The notes: generated by a model not told the origin, from the letters alone. Positions 7,308 through 16,345 are shown, counted from the stretch's first letter. The stretch: 64,000 nt of DNA from Chelativorans sp. ZYF759 (GCF_012911015.1 NZ_WVVV01000006.1:212830-276829); one strand, 5' to 3'. Program-made: numbers and translations.

Positions 7308-8885
7308 TCAGATGAACATCACGACCATGACGATGGTGATGACGGCGAGCCCCGCCCCCAGAATGCGGTGGTTCTGATACCAGGCCTTGTCGGCGAGCTC
7401 CTCGCTCTCGGCCTGCCACGTCTTCTTGGAGAAGGTCGTTCCCTCGTCCAGCTCGGGCGCCTGGGCATTGAAGGTCAGGCCCAGGAAGATGGCAAGGCTC
7501 ATCAGCAGCATCAGGCCGGTGCCGTAGAGGAACTGCAGCGGCAGAAGCTCCAGCACCTCGAAGGCGAAGAACGAGGCGAAGCCGACGGGGACCGCCAGGA
7601 CCAGCGTCCAGAATGCGGCATGGCGCGGGGGCCGGCGCCAGAACAGGCCGCCGAGGAAGACCACGACCACGGGCATGGTGACATAGCCCAGGAAGGACTG
7701 GAAATACTCCACGATGCCGCCGAAATTGGCGATCATGGGCGCCCAGATCGCGGCGATCACCATGAACAGCGCCACCATTCCGCGGCTGACGAGCAGCATC
7801 CGCGCCTCGCTCCAGTCCTTCTTGCGGCCCTTGATGAAATCGTTGACCACCATGGAGGCGCTGCCGTTGAGGACCGAGTCCAGCGTCGACATGAGCGCTG
7901 CGATCAGCGCGGCAAGCGCCAGGCCCCGGAGGCCGACCGGCAGGAACTCGAACACCAGCGCCGGCCAGATCTGATCCTGGTCTTCGAGTTCGGGGAAGAT
8001 CGCGCGGCCCATCATGCCCGGCAGGATGAGGATGAACAGGAAGGGAAGCTGCAGCGCGCCCGCCAGAAGCGCACCCCAGCGGCCATGGTCGACATTCTTG
8101 GCCGCCAACACCTTCTGGACGACGATGTGGTTGGTCGTCCAGTAGTAGAAGCCGAGCCAGATGGCGCCGGTGAAAATGCCGGGCCATGGCAGGAAATCGT
8201 CGTCGGCGGGCTTGGCTATCGTGAAGCCGCCTTCAGGCGCCTGCTCTCGCACGGCCTCCCAGCTGCCCAGATGCGAATAGAGCATGAAGAAGATGATCGT
8301 GCCGACAAGAAGCAGGAGCACGCCCTGGATCGTGTCGGTGATCATCACCGCCTTGAGGCCGCCCAGGATCACATAGGTGCCGCCGAGGACGGCGATGAAG
8401 GTGATGAGGGTCCAGAGCGGGAAGTCGGGAAACAGAAGCTGCATCGTCAGCGCGCCGGCAAACAGCGCGCCCGCACTGTCGATGAAGATCGCGGTCACGA
8501 CCGAGAAGGCCGCAAAGACCTTGCGCGCCCGCCAGTCGTACCGAACCTCCAGGAACTGGGGCATCGTGTCGACCTTGGCGCGCAGATAGAAGGGCAGGAT
8601 GAAGATGGCGAAGAAGACCAGAACGAGGGTCGCGATCCACTCGTAGTTCCACACCGCGATGCCGTCGCCATATCCCGCACCAGCAAGGCCGACGAAGGAG
8701 GTACCGGACAGGTTGGCCGACATCATGGAAATGCCGATCACCGGCCAGATCGCCCCGCGGCCGCCCAGGAAATAACTCTGGGTGTCGGAATGTGACCTGC
8801 TGATCCAGAGACCTATGCCCAGAACAATGACGATATAGCCCGCTGCAATGGCGATATCGACGGCGGAAACTTCGAATTGTGGCAT
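7308..8885 (-). CDS. Sodium:solute symporter (SSS family, SGLT-like)
   Basis: A 525-residue integral membrane protein of the Na+:solute symporter family. The N-terminal signature is visible: TQSYFLGGRGAIWPVIGISM followed by the unwound first core helix SANLSGTSFVGLAG; QTIQG-like TDTIQGVLLLLVG and SMVVNDFIKGR segments follow. About 13-14 hydrophobic helices are expected. Homology is closest in style to sugar (vSGLT-type) carriers, but the solute cannot be assigned. GGAGGG precedes the ATG at 8885. It is convergent with the molybdopterin enzyme and divergent from the MscS gene, so it is probably a single-gene transcript. Confidence 0.9.
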   Translation of the reverse strand: MPQFEVSAVDIAIAAGYIVIVLGIGLWISRSHSDTQSYFLGGRGAIWPVIGISMMSANLSGTSFVGLAGAGYGDGIAVWNYEWIATLVLVFFAIFILPFYLRAKVDTMPQFLEVRYDWRARKVFAAFSVVTAIFIDSAGALFAGALTMQLLFPDFPLWTLITFIAVLGGTYVILGGLKAVMITDTIQGVLLLLVGTIIFFMLYSHLGSWEAVREQAPEGGFTIAKPADDDFLPWPGIFTGAIWLGFYYWTTNHIVVQKVLAAKNVDHGRWGALLAGALQLPFLFILILPGMMGRAIFPELEDQDQIWPALVFEFLPVGLRGLALAALIAALMSTLDSVLNGSASMVVNDFIKGRKKDWSEARMLLVSRGMVALFMVIAAIWAPMIANFGGIVEYFQSFLGYVTMPVVVVFLGGLFWRRPPRHAAFWTLVLAVPVGFASFFAFEVLELLPLQFLYGTGLMLLMSLAIFLGLTFNAQAPELDEGTTFSKKTWQAESEELADKAWYQNHRILGAGLAVITIVMVVMFI

Positions 8886-8973
8886 TGCTGACCCTCCGCC
8901 AGCTCAAACGAGGCCAAAACGTGTTTGTTCCCGACGCCATGAATTTCCGGAACTCCGCGGGCGCTGAGCGGTT

Positions 8974-10074
8974 GTGCCTGACATGGAAATCGTCGTCACA
9001 GGCCTACTTTTCCTGCTCGCCGTGGTGGTGGCCTGGCTGAGCCAGCTCGTGCTCTACGCGGCGGGCAACCGGCTCCTGTCACGGCGCGACGAATTCTGGC
9101 GCGCGCTGCTCAGGCGCACACGAGGCCCGGTCCGTCTGGGTCTCGGCATCGTGGCGCTGGCGCTCGCCATCAACCTGGCGCCTGTGCCTGACCGCGATCT
9201 GGTGGTCATCCGTCGCCTGCTACTCATTGCCTTCATCGTCTGTGCGATCTGGTTTCTGCGGACCGCTCTCGACATCTGGATCACGTTGCACCTGCGGCGC
9301 TTCCGTCTGGACGTCGAGGACAATCTGCTCGCGCGCAAGCACGTGACCCAGTCGCGCGTCTTGCAGCGCGTCGGCGATGTCATGCTCCTGATGCTGGGGC
9401 TGGGCGCGGTGCTGATGACGTTCGAGGGCGTTCGCCAGTATGGCGTCAGCCTGCTGGCTTCGGCGGGTGCTGCCGGCATCGTGGTCGGTCTCGCCCTCCA
9501 GCCCATCCTGCGCAACCTCTTTGCCGGCATCCAGCTGGCGCTGACCCAGCCGATCCGCATCGACGATGCCGTCATCGTGGAGGGCGAGTGGGGAAACATC
9601 GAGGAGATCACCGCCACCTATGTCGTCGTACGCATCTGGGACCGCCGGCGGCTCGTCGTCCCCCTCACCTATTTCATCGAACAACCATTCCAGAACTGGA
9701 CGCGCGAGCAGGCCTCGCTCCTGGGCGACGTCTTCATCTATCTGGATTATTCCGTCCCGATCGAGGCCTTGCGCAAGCAGGTCCGCAAGATCGTGGAGGC
9801 GACGAGCCTCTGGGATCGCGACGTCGTGGTTGTCCAGGTCACGGATTTCAAGCGCGACGTGATGGAGGTGCGTATCCTGGCCAGCGCGTCCAATTCGGGC
9901 CGGGCCTTCGACCTGCGCTGCGAGATCCGCGAGAAGGTCGCCGCGTTCCTGCAGGAGCACTATCCCTCGTCACTGCCCCGTTTCCGCGCCGAGTTCTCAA
10001 AGCCCGCGACCGCGGGCCGGCACGGCGACAACATGAAAGACGCCGATCGACTGCACAGCGAAGGAGCCAGATAA
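8974..10074 (+). CDS. MscS-family mechanosensitive ion channel
   Basis: A 366-residue small-conductance mechanosensitive channel homologue. Four hydrophobic segments occupy about residues 1-200; the pore-lining helix is Gly/Ala-rich (LLASAGAAGIVVGLALQP), followed by the beta domain (NIEEITATYVVVRIWDRRRLVVPL) and a cytoplasmic alpha/beta domain ending near PRFRAEF. Such channels open on hypo-osmotic shock to release solutes. A GTG at 8974 and an ATG at 8983 are both possible starts. It is followed two bases after its stop by a small unknown gene, so the two are probably cotranscribed. Confidence 0.9.
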   Translation: MPDMEIVVTGLLFLLAVVVAWLSQLVLYAAGNRLLSRRDEFWRALLRRTRGPVRLGLGIVALALAINLAPVPDRDLVVIRRLLLIAFIVCAIWFLRTALDIWITLHLRRFRLDVEDNLLARKHVTQSRVLQRVGDVMLLMLGLGAVLMTFEGVRQYGVSLLASAGAAGIVVGLALQPILRNLFAGIQLALTQPIRIDDAVIVEGEWGNIEEITATYVVVRIWDRRRLVVPLTYFIEQPFQNWTREQASLLGDVFIYLDYSVPIEALRKQVRKIVEATSLWDRDVVVVQVTDFKRDVMEVRILASASNSGRAFDLRCEIREKVAAFLQEHYPSSLPRFRAEFSKPATAGRHGDNMKDADRLHSEGAR

Positions 10075-10076
10075 TC

Positions 10077-10361
10077 ATGAATACGGCAAACCTGCAGATG
10101 GAAGGCCTGTTGCTCGCCCTGGGCTCGCTGATGCGGGCCCTGGAAAAGAAGGGCCTGCTTTCACAAGACGAGATCGCGGAGATGCTGCGCGAGGCCGAGG
10201 CCCGCGCCACGCGCGACGATGCGCATTCGGGCGGATTGTCCGCCGCCAATCTCAATGCGGTGATGTTCCCGATCCGCTTCCTCGGACGCGACCTCTCGGG
10301 CGATAAGGCGGAAAGCTACGCCGACATCGCCACCGCCGTGGCCAGAGGCAAACACGACTGA
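10077..10361 (+). CDS. Small protein of unknown function downstream of mscS
   Basis: A 94-residue soluble, mostly helical protein. Residues 1-45 form an amphipathic helical region (EGLLLALGSLMRALEKKGLLS then DEIAEMLREAEARA), followed by a segment AANLNAVMFPIRFLGRDL and a charged end. I do not recognise the family. AGGAG lies nine bases upstream of the ATG, and the gene starts two bases after the mscS stop, so translational linkage is likely. It could be an accessory or an unrelated rider. Confidence 0.7.
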   Translation: MNTANLQMEGLLLALGSLMRALEKKGLLSQDEIAEMLREAEARATRDDAHSGGLSAANLNAVMFPIRFLGRDLSGDKAESYADIATAVARGKHD

Positions 10362-10437
10362 CGTCCCGGCGTTTTGTGGAACGGGCCTCGGTCGAACCCG
10401 TTGGAATCTCCAAGACGCCCCACGCGAGGAGTACGAC

Positions 10438-10659
10438 ATGGCACGACCCCCAAGCCTTCCGCCGACGGGAAAAACCGAACGGAAATATCTGCTGATGGCG
10501 GCCGTTCTCCTCGTCGTCGCCACGGTCATTTTCGTGGCCAGCCGCATGTTCACGCCCGACCCGGCGGCCGATACCACACATGGCGGCCCCGACATCGAGC
10601 GTTCCGCTCCCCCGACGCAGGAGCCGGAATTGCCTGAGGAACGTCAAATCATCGAGTAG
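10438..10659 (+). CDS. Small single-pass membrane protein of unknown function
   Basis: A 73-residue protein with a basic N-terminus (TGKTERKYLLM), one strongly hydrophobic helix at about residues 19-35 (AAVLLVVATVIFVASRM), and an acidic, proline-rich C-terminus ending ELPEERQIIE. By the positive-inside rule the tail faces the periplasm. GAGGAG precedes the ATG. It follows the 94-residue gene by 76 bases on the same strand. Function is unknown. Confidence 0.65.
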   Translation: MARPPSLPPTGKTERKYLLMAAVLLVVATVIFVASRMFTPDPAADTTHGGPDIERSAPPTQEPELPEERQIIE

Positions 10660-10719
10660 ACCCGGAACCGCCCCGGACAGCCTCGTTAGCGCTGATGAAA
10701 GGGCGCGGGAACTGATCGC

Positions 10720-11559
10720 TCACGTCCAGCCCCGCATGGCATGGCGCAACAGTCGCCAGTGGCGGCGAAGCGGAGACACGCCCGCGATACCGGCCAATGC
10801 GGTGTCGGGACGGGCAGTCACCTTGTCGAGATAGACCTTTGTCATCGCCACCGGCAAAAAGGCGGGCCGCAATTGCACCGGCATGGTGCGCGCCTGCTGG
10901 CGGAAAGCCTCCAGATGCTCGTGGCCAAGCGCCGCGAAAGCTGCGACCGCCCGTGTGGCGGCGTCGGCATCGCTGCGTTCGACCAGCGCCTGCGGGCCTG
11001 TTCCGACGGCGGCGAGGATGTCGAGGGGGATGAAGCACTGGCCGCGCGCCAGCTGGCGGGGCAGCGAAGACGCCAGCGCGGCGATCGCATGCGCGCAGCC
11101 CGCGTGGCCCGAAAGATCGGCCGTGCCGCGCGCCGCCGCCGGGTCCAGGATCAGGGCCGCAAGCTGGAAGATCGTCGAACTGGTCTCGCCGCAATATCCT
11201 TCGAGGTCGTTGCGACTGGGCATCGGATCGTCATAGAGATCGAAAATGCGGGCATCGAGCAGATCGAGCAGCGGCTGGCTCGGCAGGTCATGGGCGGCCA
11301 TCGCCGCGAGCAGACCCTCGGCGACGGGGCTGCCCTGCCCCGCTTCGCCGCCTGCCTCGATAATGTCGCGCCACCATTGCAGGCGGAACTCGCCGGCCAT
11401 CGGCTCACGCACCCGGTCGCGTACGGAACCGACCTCCAGCGCAAAGGCATAGAGGGCCAACAATGCCCTACGGCATTGCTGCGGCGCGTACAGGGTGGCG
11501 ATGAAGCGATCAGGATCGCCCTGCCGCACGAGATCGGCAAGGTGGGCCTCGAGATCCAC
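10720..11559 (-). CDS. Squalene/phytoene synthase-like protein (NDUFAF6-like)
   Basis: A 279-residue protein of the squalene/phytoene synthase fold. Residues 18-45 (RFIATLYAPQQCRRALLALY, then AFALEVGSVRD) match the N-terminus of the NDUFAF6-type subgroup. The magnesium-binding aspartate motifs are not intact: the first site reads D48-R-V-R-E52, and the helix that should carry the second DxxxD (about residues 157-178) has none. It is therefore probably not a prenyl transferase. Human NDUFAF6 is a complex I assembly factor. The GTG at 11559 is chosen because it lies one base after the stop of the Mth938-like gene. It ends a yajC-secDF-Mth938-this gene operon. Confidence 0.85.
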   Translation of the reverse strand: MDLEAHLADLVRQGDPDRFIATLYAPQQCRRALLALYAFALEVGSVRDRVREPMAGEFRLQWWRDIIEAGGEAGQGSPVAEGLLAAMAAHDLPSQPLLDLLDARIFDLYDDPMPSRNDLEGYCGETSSTIFQLAALILDPAAARGTADLSGHAGCAHAIAALASSLPRQLARGQCFIPLDILAAVGTGPQALVERSDADAATRAVAAFAALGHEHLEAFRQQARTMPVQLRPAFLPVAMTKVYLDKVTARPDTALAGIAGVSPLRRHWRLLRHAMRGWT

Positions 11560-11560
11560 C

Positions 11561-11950
11561 TCAGTCGACCGCGACCAGCGCCGCAGCGACCTGACGGTCC
11601 TCGGCGAGGAGGACGTTGAAGGTCCGCACCGCCGTTCCCGTCGACATCGGATCGGAGGAGATGCCGGCCTGGCGCAGGGCGGCACGCAATTCGGCTTTCA
11701 GCGGACGCAGCTCCGTGCCTGTTCCTACCAGCAGAATGTCGATGCCCCTCGCCTCGGCCAGGACCCGTTCGAAATCATCGAGCTGCAGCCTGTCGGGATC
11801 AGTCGGCTCCCAGCCATGGATGCCCGAAGGCAGGCAGAGGAGCGATCCGCGATGCGACATGTCCGCGAAGCGGAAGCCTCCATTGCCGTAGGCATCGAGA
11901 GGCGCACGTCCGGGGAAGTGCGCCTCGCGGATGATGGTTCCGCCTGCCAT
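11561..11950 (-). CDS. Mth938/DUF498 domain protein (NDUFAF3-like)
   Basis: A 129-residue single-domain protein of the Mth938 (DUF498) family. Characteristic segments are the beta-rich start (GGFRFADMSHRGSLLCLPSG), the central DDFERVLAEARGIDILLVGTG, where VGTGTELRPL is the family signature, and the STGTAVRTFNVLLAEDRQVAAALV end. The mitochondrial orthologue NDUFAF3 is needed for complex I assembly, and bacterial linkage of this gene to sec genes has been noted before. It begins 7 bases after the secDF stop and its own stop is one base from the next gene's GTG. Confidence 0.9.
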   Translation of the reverse strand: MAGGTIIREAHFPGRAPLDAYGNGGFRFADMSHRGSLLCLPSGIHGWEPTDPDRLQLDDFERVLAEARGIDILLVGTGTELRPLKAELRAALRQAGISSDPMSTGTAVRTFNVLLAEDRQVAAALVAVD

Positions 11951-11957
11951 GCCTGCC

Positions 11958-14522
11958 TCAAGCCTTCGAGGCTTGTGCGGGCACCTGGTCGGCGTCGGCG
12001 GCCGCTTTTTCCTTGTCCTCGCCCAGCGCGCCGGGGCGCAGGTTGAAGAGGATCAGCAGCGGGCCTGCGACATAGATCGACGAATAGGTGCCGATCACGA
12101 TGCCGAAGATCATCGCGAGCGTGAAGGAAGCGATCACCTCGCCGCCGAACATGTAGAGCGCCGTCAGGGCAAGCAGCGTCGTCACGCCGGTCAGGATGGT
12201 GCGCGACAGCGTCTGATTGATCGTCAGATCGATCAGCGTATCGATGGGCATCTTCTTGAATTTCCGAAGATTCTCGCGAACGCGGTCATAGACGACGACC
12301 GTGTCGTTGATCGAATAGCCGACAACTGTCAGCACCGCCGCGATACTGGCGAGATTGAACTCCAGGCCAAGGACGACATAAAAGCCGATCACGAGCACCA
12401 CGTCGTGCAAGGTGGCGATCACGGCACCGACGGCAAACTGCCACTCGAACCGCAGCCAGATATAGACCAGCATCGCCAGAAGCGCGGCGATGACGGCCAT
12501 CGTTCCCGCACGTGCCAGTTCCGCCGAGATCGTGGGTCCCACCACCTCGACGCGCCGGAAGTCGTAATCGGCTTCGAGCGTCGTGCGAACCTGCTGGATC
12601 ACCTGCTGTTCCGTGGCTTCGTCGCCCTGCGCGCCGATGCGGATGAGGAGCTCACGCGGCGTGCCGAATTCCTGAACCTGCACCTCACCCAGATTGAGAT
12701 CGGTCAGGCGTCCGCGCACATCGGCCACGTCGGCCTGCTGACCGCGCGCCTGGACCTCCATCATCGAACCGCCGCGGAAATCGATGCCGAGATTCATGTT
12801 CATGGTGAAGAAGAGCACGACCGCCAGAGCCGCCAGGAACGATGACAGCGAGAACGACCATTTGCGTGCCCACATGAAGCGGAACTTGGTCACCTCGGGG
12901 ATGAACTTGACCATCCCGCGCGGCAGTTCCTTCGGCTTGGTGCGCCGGAGCCAGAATGCGATCAACCAGCGCGTCACCAGGAAGGCGGTGAAGACGGTGG
13001 TGATGATGCCGATGGCGAGCGTGACGGCAAAGCCGCGGATCGGACCGGAGCCCAGATAGAACATGATCGCGGCGACAATGAAGGTCGTGACGTTGGCATC
13101 CACGATCGTCGACACCGCATTGCGGAAACCGGAATCAAGCGACTGGATGAGCGAACGCCCCTGGGCCCTCTCCTCGCGCACGCGTTCGAAGATGATGATG
13201 TTGGAATCGACCGCCATGCCCATCGTGAGAACGATGCCCGCGATGCCCGGAAGCGTCAGGGTTGCGCCGAGACCCGACAGGATCGCGACGATCATCGCCA
13301 TATTGGCGATCAGCGCGATATTGGCGATCAGGCCCAACGTGCCATAGGTGAAGATCATGAAGCCGAGCACCAGAACGGCGGCGATCATCGCCGCGATCTG
13401 GCCCGCGGCCACGGAATCCGCGCCCAGGCTCGGCCCGACCGTGCGTTCCTCGATGATGTTGAGGTCGGCGGGAAGCGCGCCCGCACGCAGCAGCACGGCA
13501 AGGTCGTTGGCCGACTGAACCGTGAAATTGCCGGAAATCTGGCCCGTGCCGCCCAGAATCGGCTCGCGAATCTGCGGTGCCGAAATCACCTGGTTGTCGA
13601 GGATGATGGCGAAGAGGCGTCCCACATTCTGCTGGGTCGCCTGGCCGAAGCGCGTGGCACCCTGGCTGTCGAAGCGGAACGAGACGACAGGTTCGTTGGT
13701 GCGCTGGTCGAAGGTTGCCTGCGCGTCGACGAGGTTCTCGCCCGAAACGATGGCACGGTTTTCGATCAGGTAGGGAACGGCAGGCTCGTCGACGGAGTAA
13801 AGCACCCTGGTGCCGGGAGGCGGCCGCGAATCGATGGCTTCCTGAACCGGGACCGACTGGTCGACCATCTGGAAGGTCAGCTGGGCGGTCTGCCCGATGA
13901 TCTCCTTCAGGCGCTCGGGGTCGTCGAGGCCCGGCACCTGGACCAGAATGCGCTCGGATCCCTGGCGCTGGATGATCGGCTCGGTGGTGCCGAGCTCGTT
14001 GACGCGGCGGCCGACCACCTCGATCGACTGGGAAAGAGCCGTGTTGATGCGGTAGTCGATGCCTTCCGCGGTCAATGTGAACCGGAAGAGGCCAGGCTCG
14101 GGCTCGGCCATCGCCAGTTCGGTCACCACCCCGGTGCCGAAGACACCGGATGTCACCGGCTCCGTCAGCGCCCCAAGCGCCTCGCGAGCCTGGACGATCG
14201 CCTCTTCGTCGCGGACGCGGACCTGAACCGTGCTGCCGCTCTCGGCAAGGCCGGTATAGCCGATTCGCGCGTCACGCAGCGTGACGCGAACCTCGTCGCG
14301 CGCCGAATCCAGCCGGTCCTCGATGAGTTGCGCGCGGTCGATCTCGAGCAGGATGTGCGAACCGCCCTGCAGATCGAGGCCAAGGGTCATCTGCCGCTTG
14401 GGCATCCAGTCGGGAAGAGCTGCAAGGGTCGACTGGTTGATCAGATTCGGCGCCGCAAACACGATGCCGATCAGGACGGCCAACCAGATGGTCACGGACT
14501 TCCAAGGCGAAAAATAGAGCAT
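11958..14522 (-). CDS. secDF: Protein translocase subunit SecDF (fused)
   Basis: An 854-residue natural fusion of SecD (about 1-530) and SecF (about 540-830), the proton-driven accessory unit of the Sec translocon. The SecD half has the first helix, the GLDLQGGSHILLEID signature near residue 48, the periplasmic P1 domain, and the GxAVDSNIIIFERVREE segment of the RND-type core. The SecF half has LGIDFRGGSMMEV and the SINDTVVVYDRVREN segment. Twelve membrane helices are expected. The 18-base near-tandem coding for IANIALIANM is normal for the family. It follows yajC by 75 bases and is followed closely by the Mth938-like gene. Confidence 0.97.
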   Translation of the reverse strand: MLYFSPWKSVTIWLAVLIGIVFAAPNLINQSTLAALPDWMPKRQMTLGLDLQGGSHILLEIDRAQLIEDRLDSARDEVRVTLRDARIGYTGLAESGSTVQVRVRDEEAIVQAREALGALTEPVTSGVFGTGVVTELAMAEPEPGLFRFTLTAEGIDYRINTALSQSIEVVGRRVNELGTTEPIIQRQGSERILVQVPGLDDPERLKEIIGQTAQLTFQMVDQSVPVQEAIDSRPPPGTRVLYSVDEPAVPYLIENRAIVSGENLVDAQATFDQRTNEPVVSFRFDSQGATRFGQATQQNVGRLFAIILDNQVISAPQIREPILGGTGQISGNFTVQSANDLAVLLRAGALPADLNIIEERTVGPSLGADSVAAGQIAAMIAAVLVLGFMIFTYGTLGLIANIALIANMAMIVAILSGLGATLTLPGIAGIVLTMGMAVDSNIIIFERVREERAQGRSLIQSLDSGFRNAVSTIVDANVTTFIVAAIMFYLGSGPIRGFAVTLAIGIITTVFTAFLVTRWLIAFWLRRTKPKELPRGMVKFIPEVTKFRFMWARKWSFSLSSFLAALAVVLFFTMNMNLGIDFRGGSMMEVQARGQQADVADVRGRLTDLNLGEVQVQEFGTPRELLIRIGAQGDEATEQQVIQQVRTTLEADYDFRRVEVVGPTISAELARAGTMAVIAALLAMLVYIWLRFEWQFAVGAVIATLHDVVLVIGFYVVLGLEFNLASIAAVLTVVGYSINDTVVVYDRVRENLRKFKKMPIDTLIDLTINQTLSRTILTGVTTLLALTALYMFGGEVIASFTLAMIFGIVIGTYSSIYVAGPLLILFNLRPGALGEDKEKAAADADQVPAQASKA

Positions 14523-14597
14523 GATGTCTCGTCTGTCAGGAGGACCCGCCGGCCACGGCCGCGGGTCGCTCCGCTACCAAGTCCGCCGCGATTGCGT

Positions 14598-15005
14598 TTA
14601 TTTCTTGGCGGCGGGCTTGGAAGTCGTCTTCGTGGCGCGGCGAGCGGCCGGCTTGGCAGCGGGCTTGGCTTCCGTCTGGGTGTTCTCGTTGGCCGCGGGG
14701 TCGCCCTTGACGCGCACGTCGGCGATCATGCCGCGCACCGCGGTGACCTTGTTGCCGCCGCCCAGGTCGATCTCAAGCTCATTATCGTCGATGACCCGCG
14801 TCACCTTGCCGACCAGACCGCCGCCCGTCACCACCGTGTCGCCCCGGCGGATGGCCGCGATCATCTCCTGACGACGCTTCATCTGCTGGCGCTGGGGACG
14901 GATGAGCAGGAAATACATGATCACGAAGATCAGGATGAAGGGCAGCAGGCTGATGAATACTTCCGAGCCACCGCCGGTCTGTGCGTATGCGGGCGTAACG
15001 AACAT
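14598..15005 (-). CDS. yajC: Sec translocase accessory protein YajC
   Basis: A 135-residue YajC, longer than the roughly 110-residue E. coli protein because of a Lys/Ala/Thr-rich tail (about 110-135). One transmembrane helix (LLPFILIFVIMYFLLI) is followed by the family signature RPQRQQMKRRQEM and a small beta domain (GDTVVTGGGLVGKVTRV). The ATG at 15005 has AGGAG six bases upstream; an in-frame ATG eight codons earlier lacks one. It is the first gene of the yajC-secDF-Mth938-NDUFAF6-like operon. It is divergent from the DUF815 ATPase gene across 167 bases. Confidence 0.95.
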   Translation of the reverse strand: MFVTPAYAQTGGGSEVFISLLPFILIFVIMYFLLIRPQRQQMKRRQEMIAAIRRGDTVVTGGGLVGKVTRVIDDNELEIDLGGGNKVTAVRGMIADVRVKGDPAANENTQTEAKPAAKPAARRATKTTSKPAAKK

Positions 15006-15172
15006 CGAAAACTCCTGGAAAAGGGGCAAATAAAGACGGCGATGGCCGCTGAGCCAAAGTTTGGCGGAATATAAGCAGTTGGGCCCTCAATGCAACCGCG
15101 TTCGGGCCGCTTTCCGCCCGTATTCCCGCGTGCTAGAGCCCTCAACCGCACCATGGTCTGGAGAAATCGCCG

Positions 15173-16060
15173 ATGCAGGACCCCACCGCCCTCGAAGTGC
15201 TCAACGTCAAGCTCGACCGGTTGATCGACGTCGTCTCCCGGCTCGCGCCCGCTGCGGCGCCTCTCAGCGATCTCGCGGCGGAAGACTGCTTTGTATGGAC
15301 GCCCGAGACCGGCCATCTGGCACCTGTGCCACGGGTCAACCGCGTGGCACTCGACCTGATCCGCGGCATCGACCGGGTGCGCGACATCCTTCTCGACAAC
15401 ACCAGACGCTTTTCCGAGGGCCTGCCCGCCAACAACGCGCTGCTGTGGGGTGCGCGCGGGATGGGCAAGTCGAGTCTGGTCAAGGCCGCCCACGCGGCGG
15501 TCAACCGGGATCCAGAGCGAACCGCATCGCCGCTGAAGCTGGTGGAGATCCACCGCGAGGACATCAATACCCTGCCCGCGCTGCTGGCGATCCTCAAGGC
15601 ATCGCCGTTCCGCTTCATCCTTTTCTGCGACGACCTTTCATTCGACCAGGACGACACCTCCTACAAGTCGCTGAAGGCGGCGCTGGAGGGCGGCGTCGAG
15701 GGGCGTCCGGACAATGTGATCTTCTACGCCACGTCCAACCGACGCCATCTGCTGCCGCGCGACATGATCGAAAACGAGCGATCCACCGCGATCAATCCAT
15801 CCGAGGCCGTGGAGGAGAAGGTTTCGCTCTCGGACAGGTTCGGGCTCTGGCTCGGCTTCCACAAATGCTCCCAGGACGAATATCTGGAGATCGTGCAGGG
15901 ATATGCCCGTCACAACGGCCTGGAGGTTGATCCCGAGGAGCTGCGCCGCGACGCGCTGGAATGGGCGACGACACGTGGAAGCCGGTCGGGACGCGTGGCC
16001 TGGCAGTTCGTCCAGGACCTGGCCGGCCGCCTCGGAAGGCCGCTGTCAGCCGGCGACTGA
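15173..16060 (+). CDS. DUF815 AAA-type ATPase
   Basis: A 295-residue ATPase of the DUF815 family. The Walker A loop is GARGMGKS at residues 93-100 and the Walker B is FILFCDDLSF near 150. Arginine-rich sensor segments follow (ATSNRRHLLPRDM). Family members are AAA+ proteins of unknown substrate that are commonly encoded beside yajC/secDF in alphaproteobacteria, and that arrangement is seen here. GGAG precedes the ATG. Its stop abuts the convergent DUF1467 gene with no gap. Confidence 0.92.
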   Translation: MQDPTALEVLNVKLDRLIDVVSRLAPAAAPLSDLAAEDCFVWTPETGHLAPVPRVNRVALDLIRGIDRVRDILLDNTRRFSEGLPANNALLWGARGMGKSSLVKAAHAAVNRDPERTASPLKLVEIHREDINTLPALLAILKASPFRFILFCDDLSFDQDDTSYKSLKAALEGGVEGRPDNVIFYATSNRRHLLPRDMIENERSTAINPSEAVEEKVSLSDRFGLWLGFHKCSQDEYLEIVQGYARHNGLEVDPEELRRDALEWATTRGSRSGRVAWQFVQDLAGRLGRPLSAGD

Positions 16061-16330
16061 TCAGTCGAATGTCGGAATGATACGCGGCAGATCGTCGAAG
16101 CTGTAGCCAGCGCCGAGAATCCCGAAGAAGACGGCGGTGATGACCACGCTCACCAGGGTCGTCACCAGCAGGGAACGGCCCATGCGATGAAGGCTAGGCG
16201 CACTTTCCGTCGTACCCAGCGTCACTTCCTGATTCTCGGATTGCGTGCGCACCCCGAACGGCAGGACTGCGAACAGCACCACCCACCAGATGACGAAAAA
16301 AATCGCGAACATCGAAAAGGCGTCCATCAT
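16061..16330 (-). CDS. DUF1467 family membrane protein
   Basis: An 89-residue protein with two transmembrane helices (about 6-24 and 53-73). The DUF1467 signature is present at the start: IFFVIWWVVLFAVLPFGVRTQ. Function is unknown. It is the last gene of the long nuo-birA-rnj-epimerase transcript, 15 bases after the epimerase stop, a position it keeps in many Hyphomicrobiales as far as I recall. GAGGAG lies upstream of the tandem ATG. Confidence 0.88.
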   Translation of the reverse strand: MMDAFSMFAIFFVIWWVVLFAVLPFGVRTQSENQEVTLGTTESAPSLHRMGRSLLVTTLVSVVITAVFFGILGAGYSFDDLPRIIPTFD

Positions 16331-16345
16331 GGCGGGAAAATCTCC

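Noticed and set aside
7032-8795. A 587-codon plus-strand frame across the symporter gene
   Set aside because: Charged low-complexity product antisense to a clear SSS transporter.
13301-13332. Near-tandem 18-base repeat in secDF
   Set aside because: It encodes the IANIALIAN segment, a normal hydrophobic stretch of SecD, so it is a coding coincidence.
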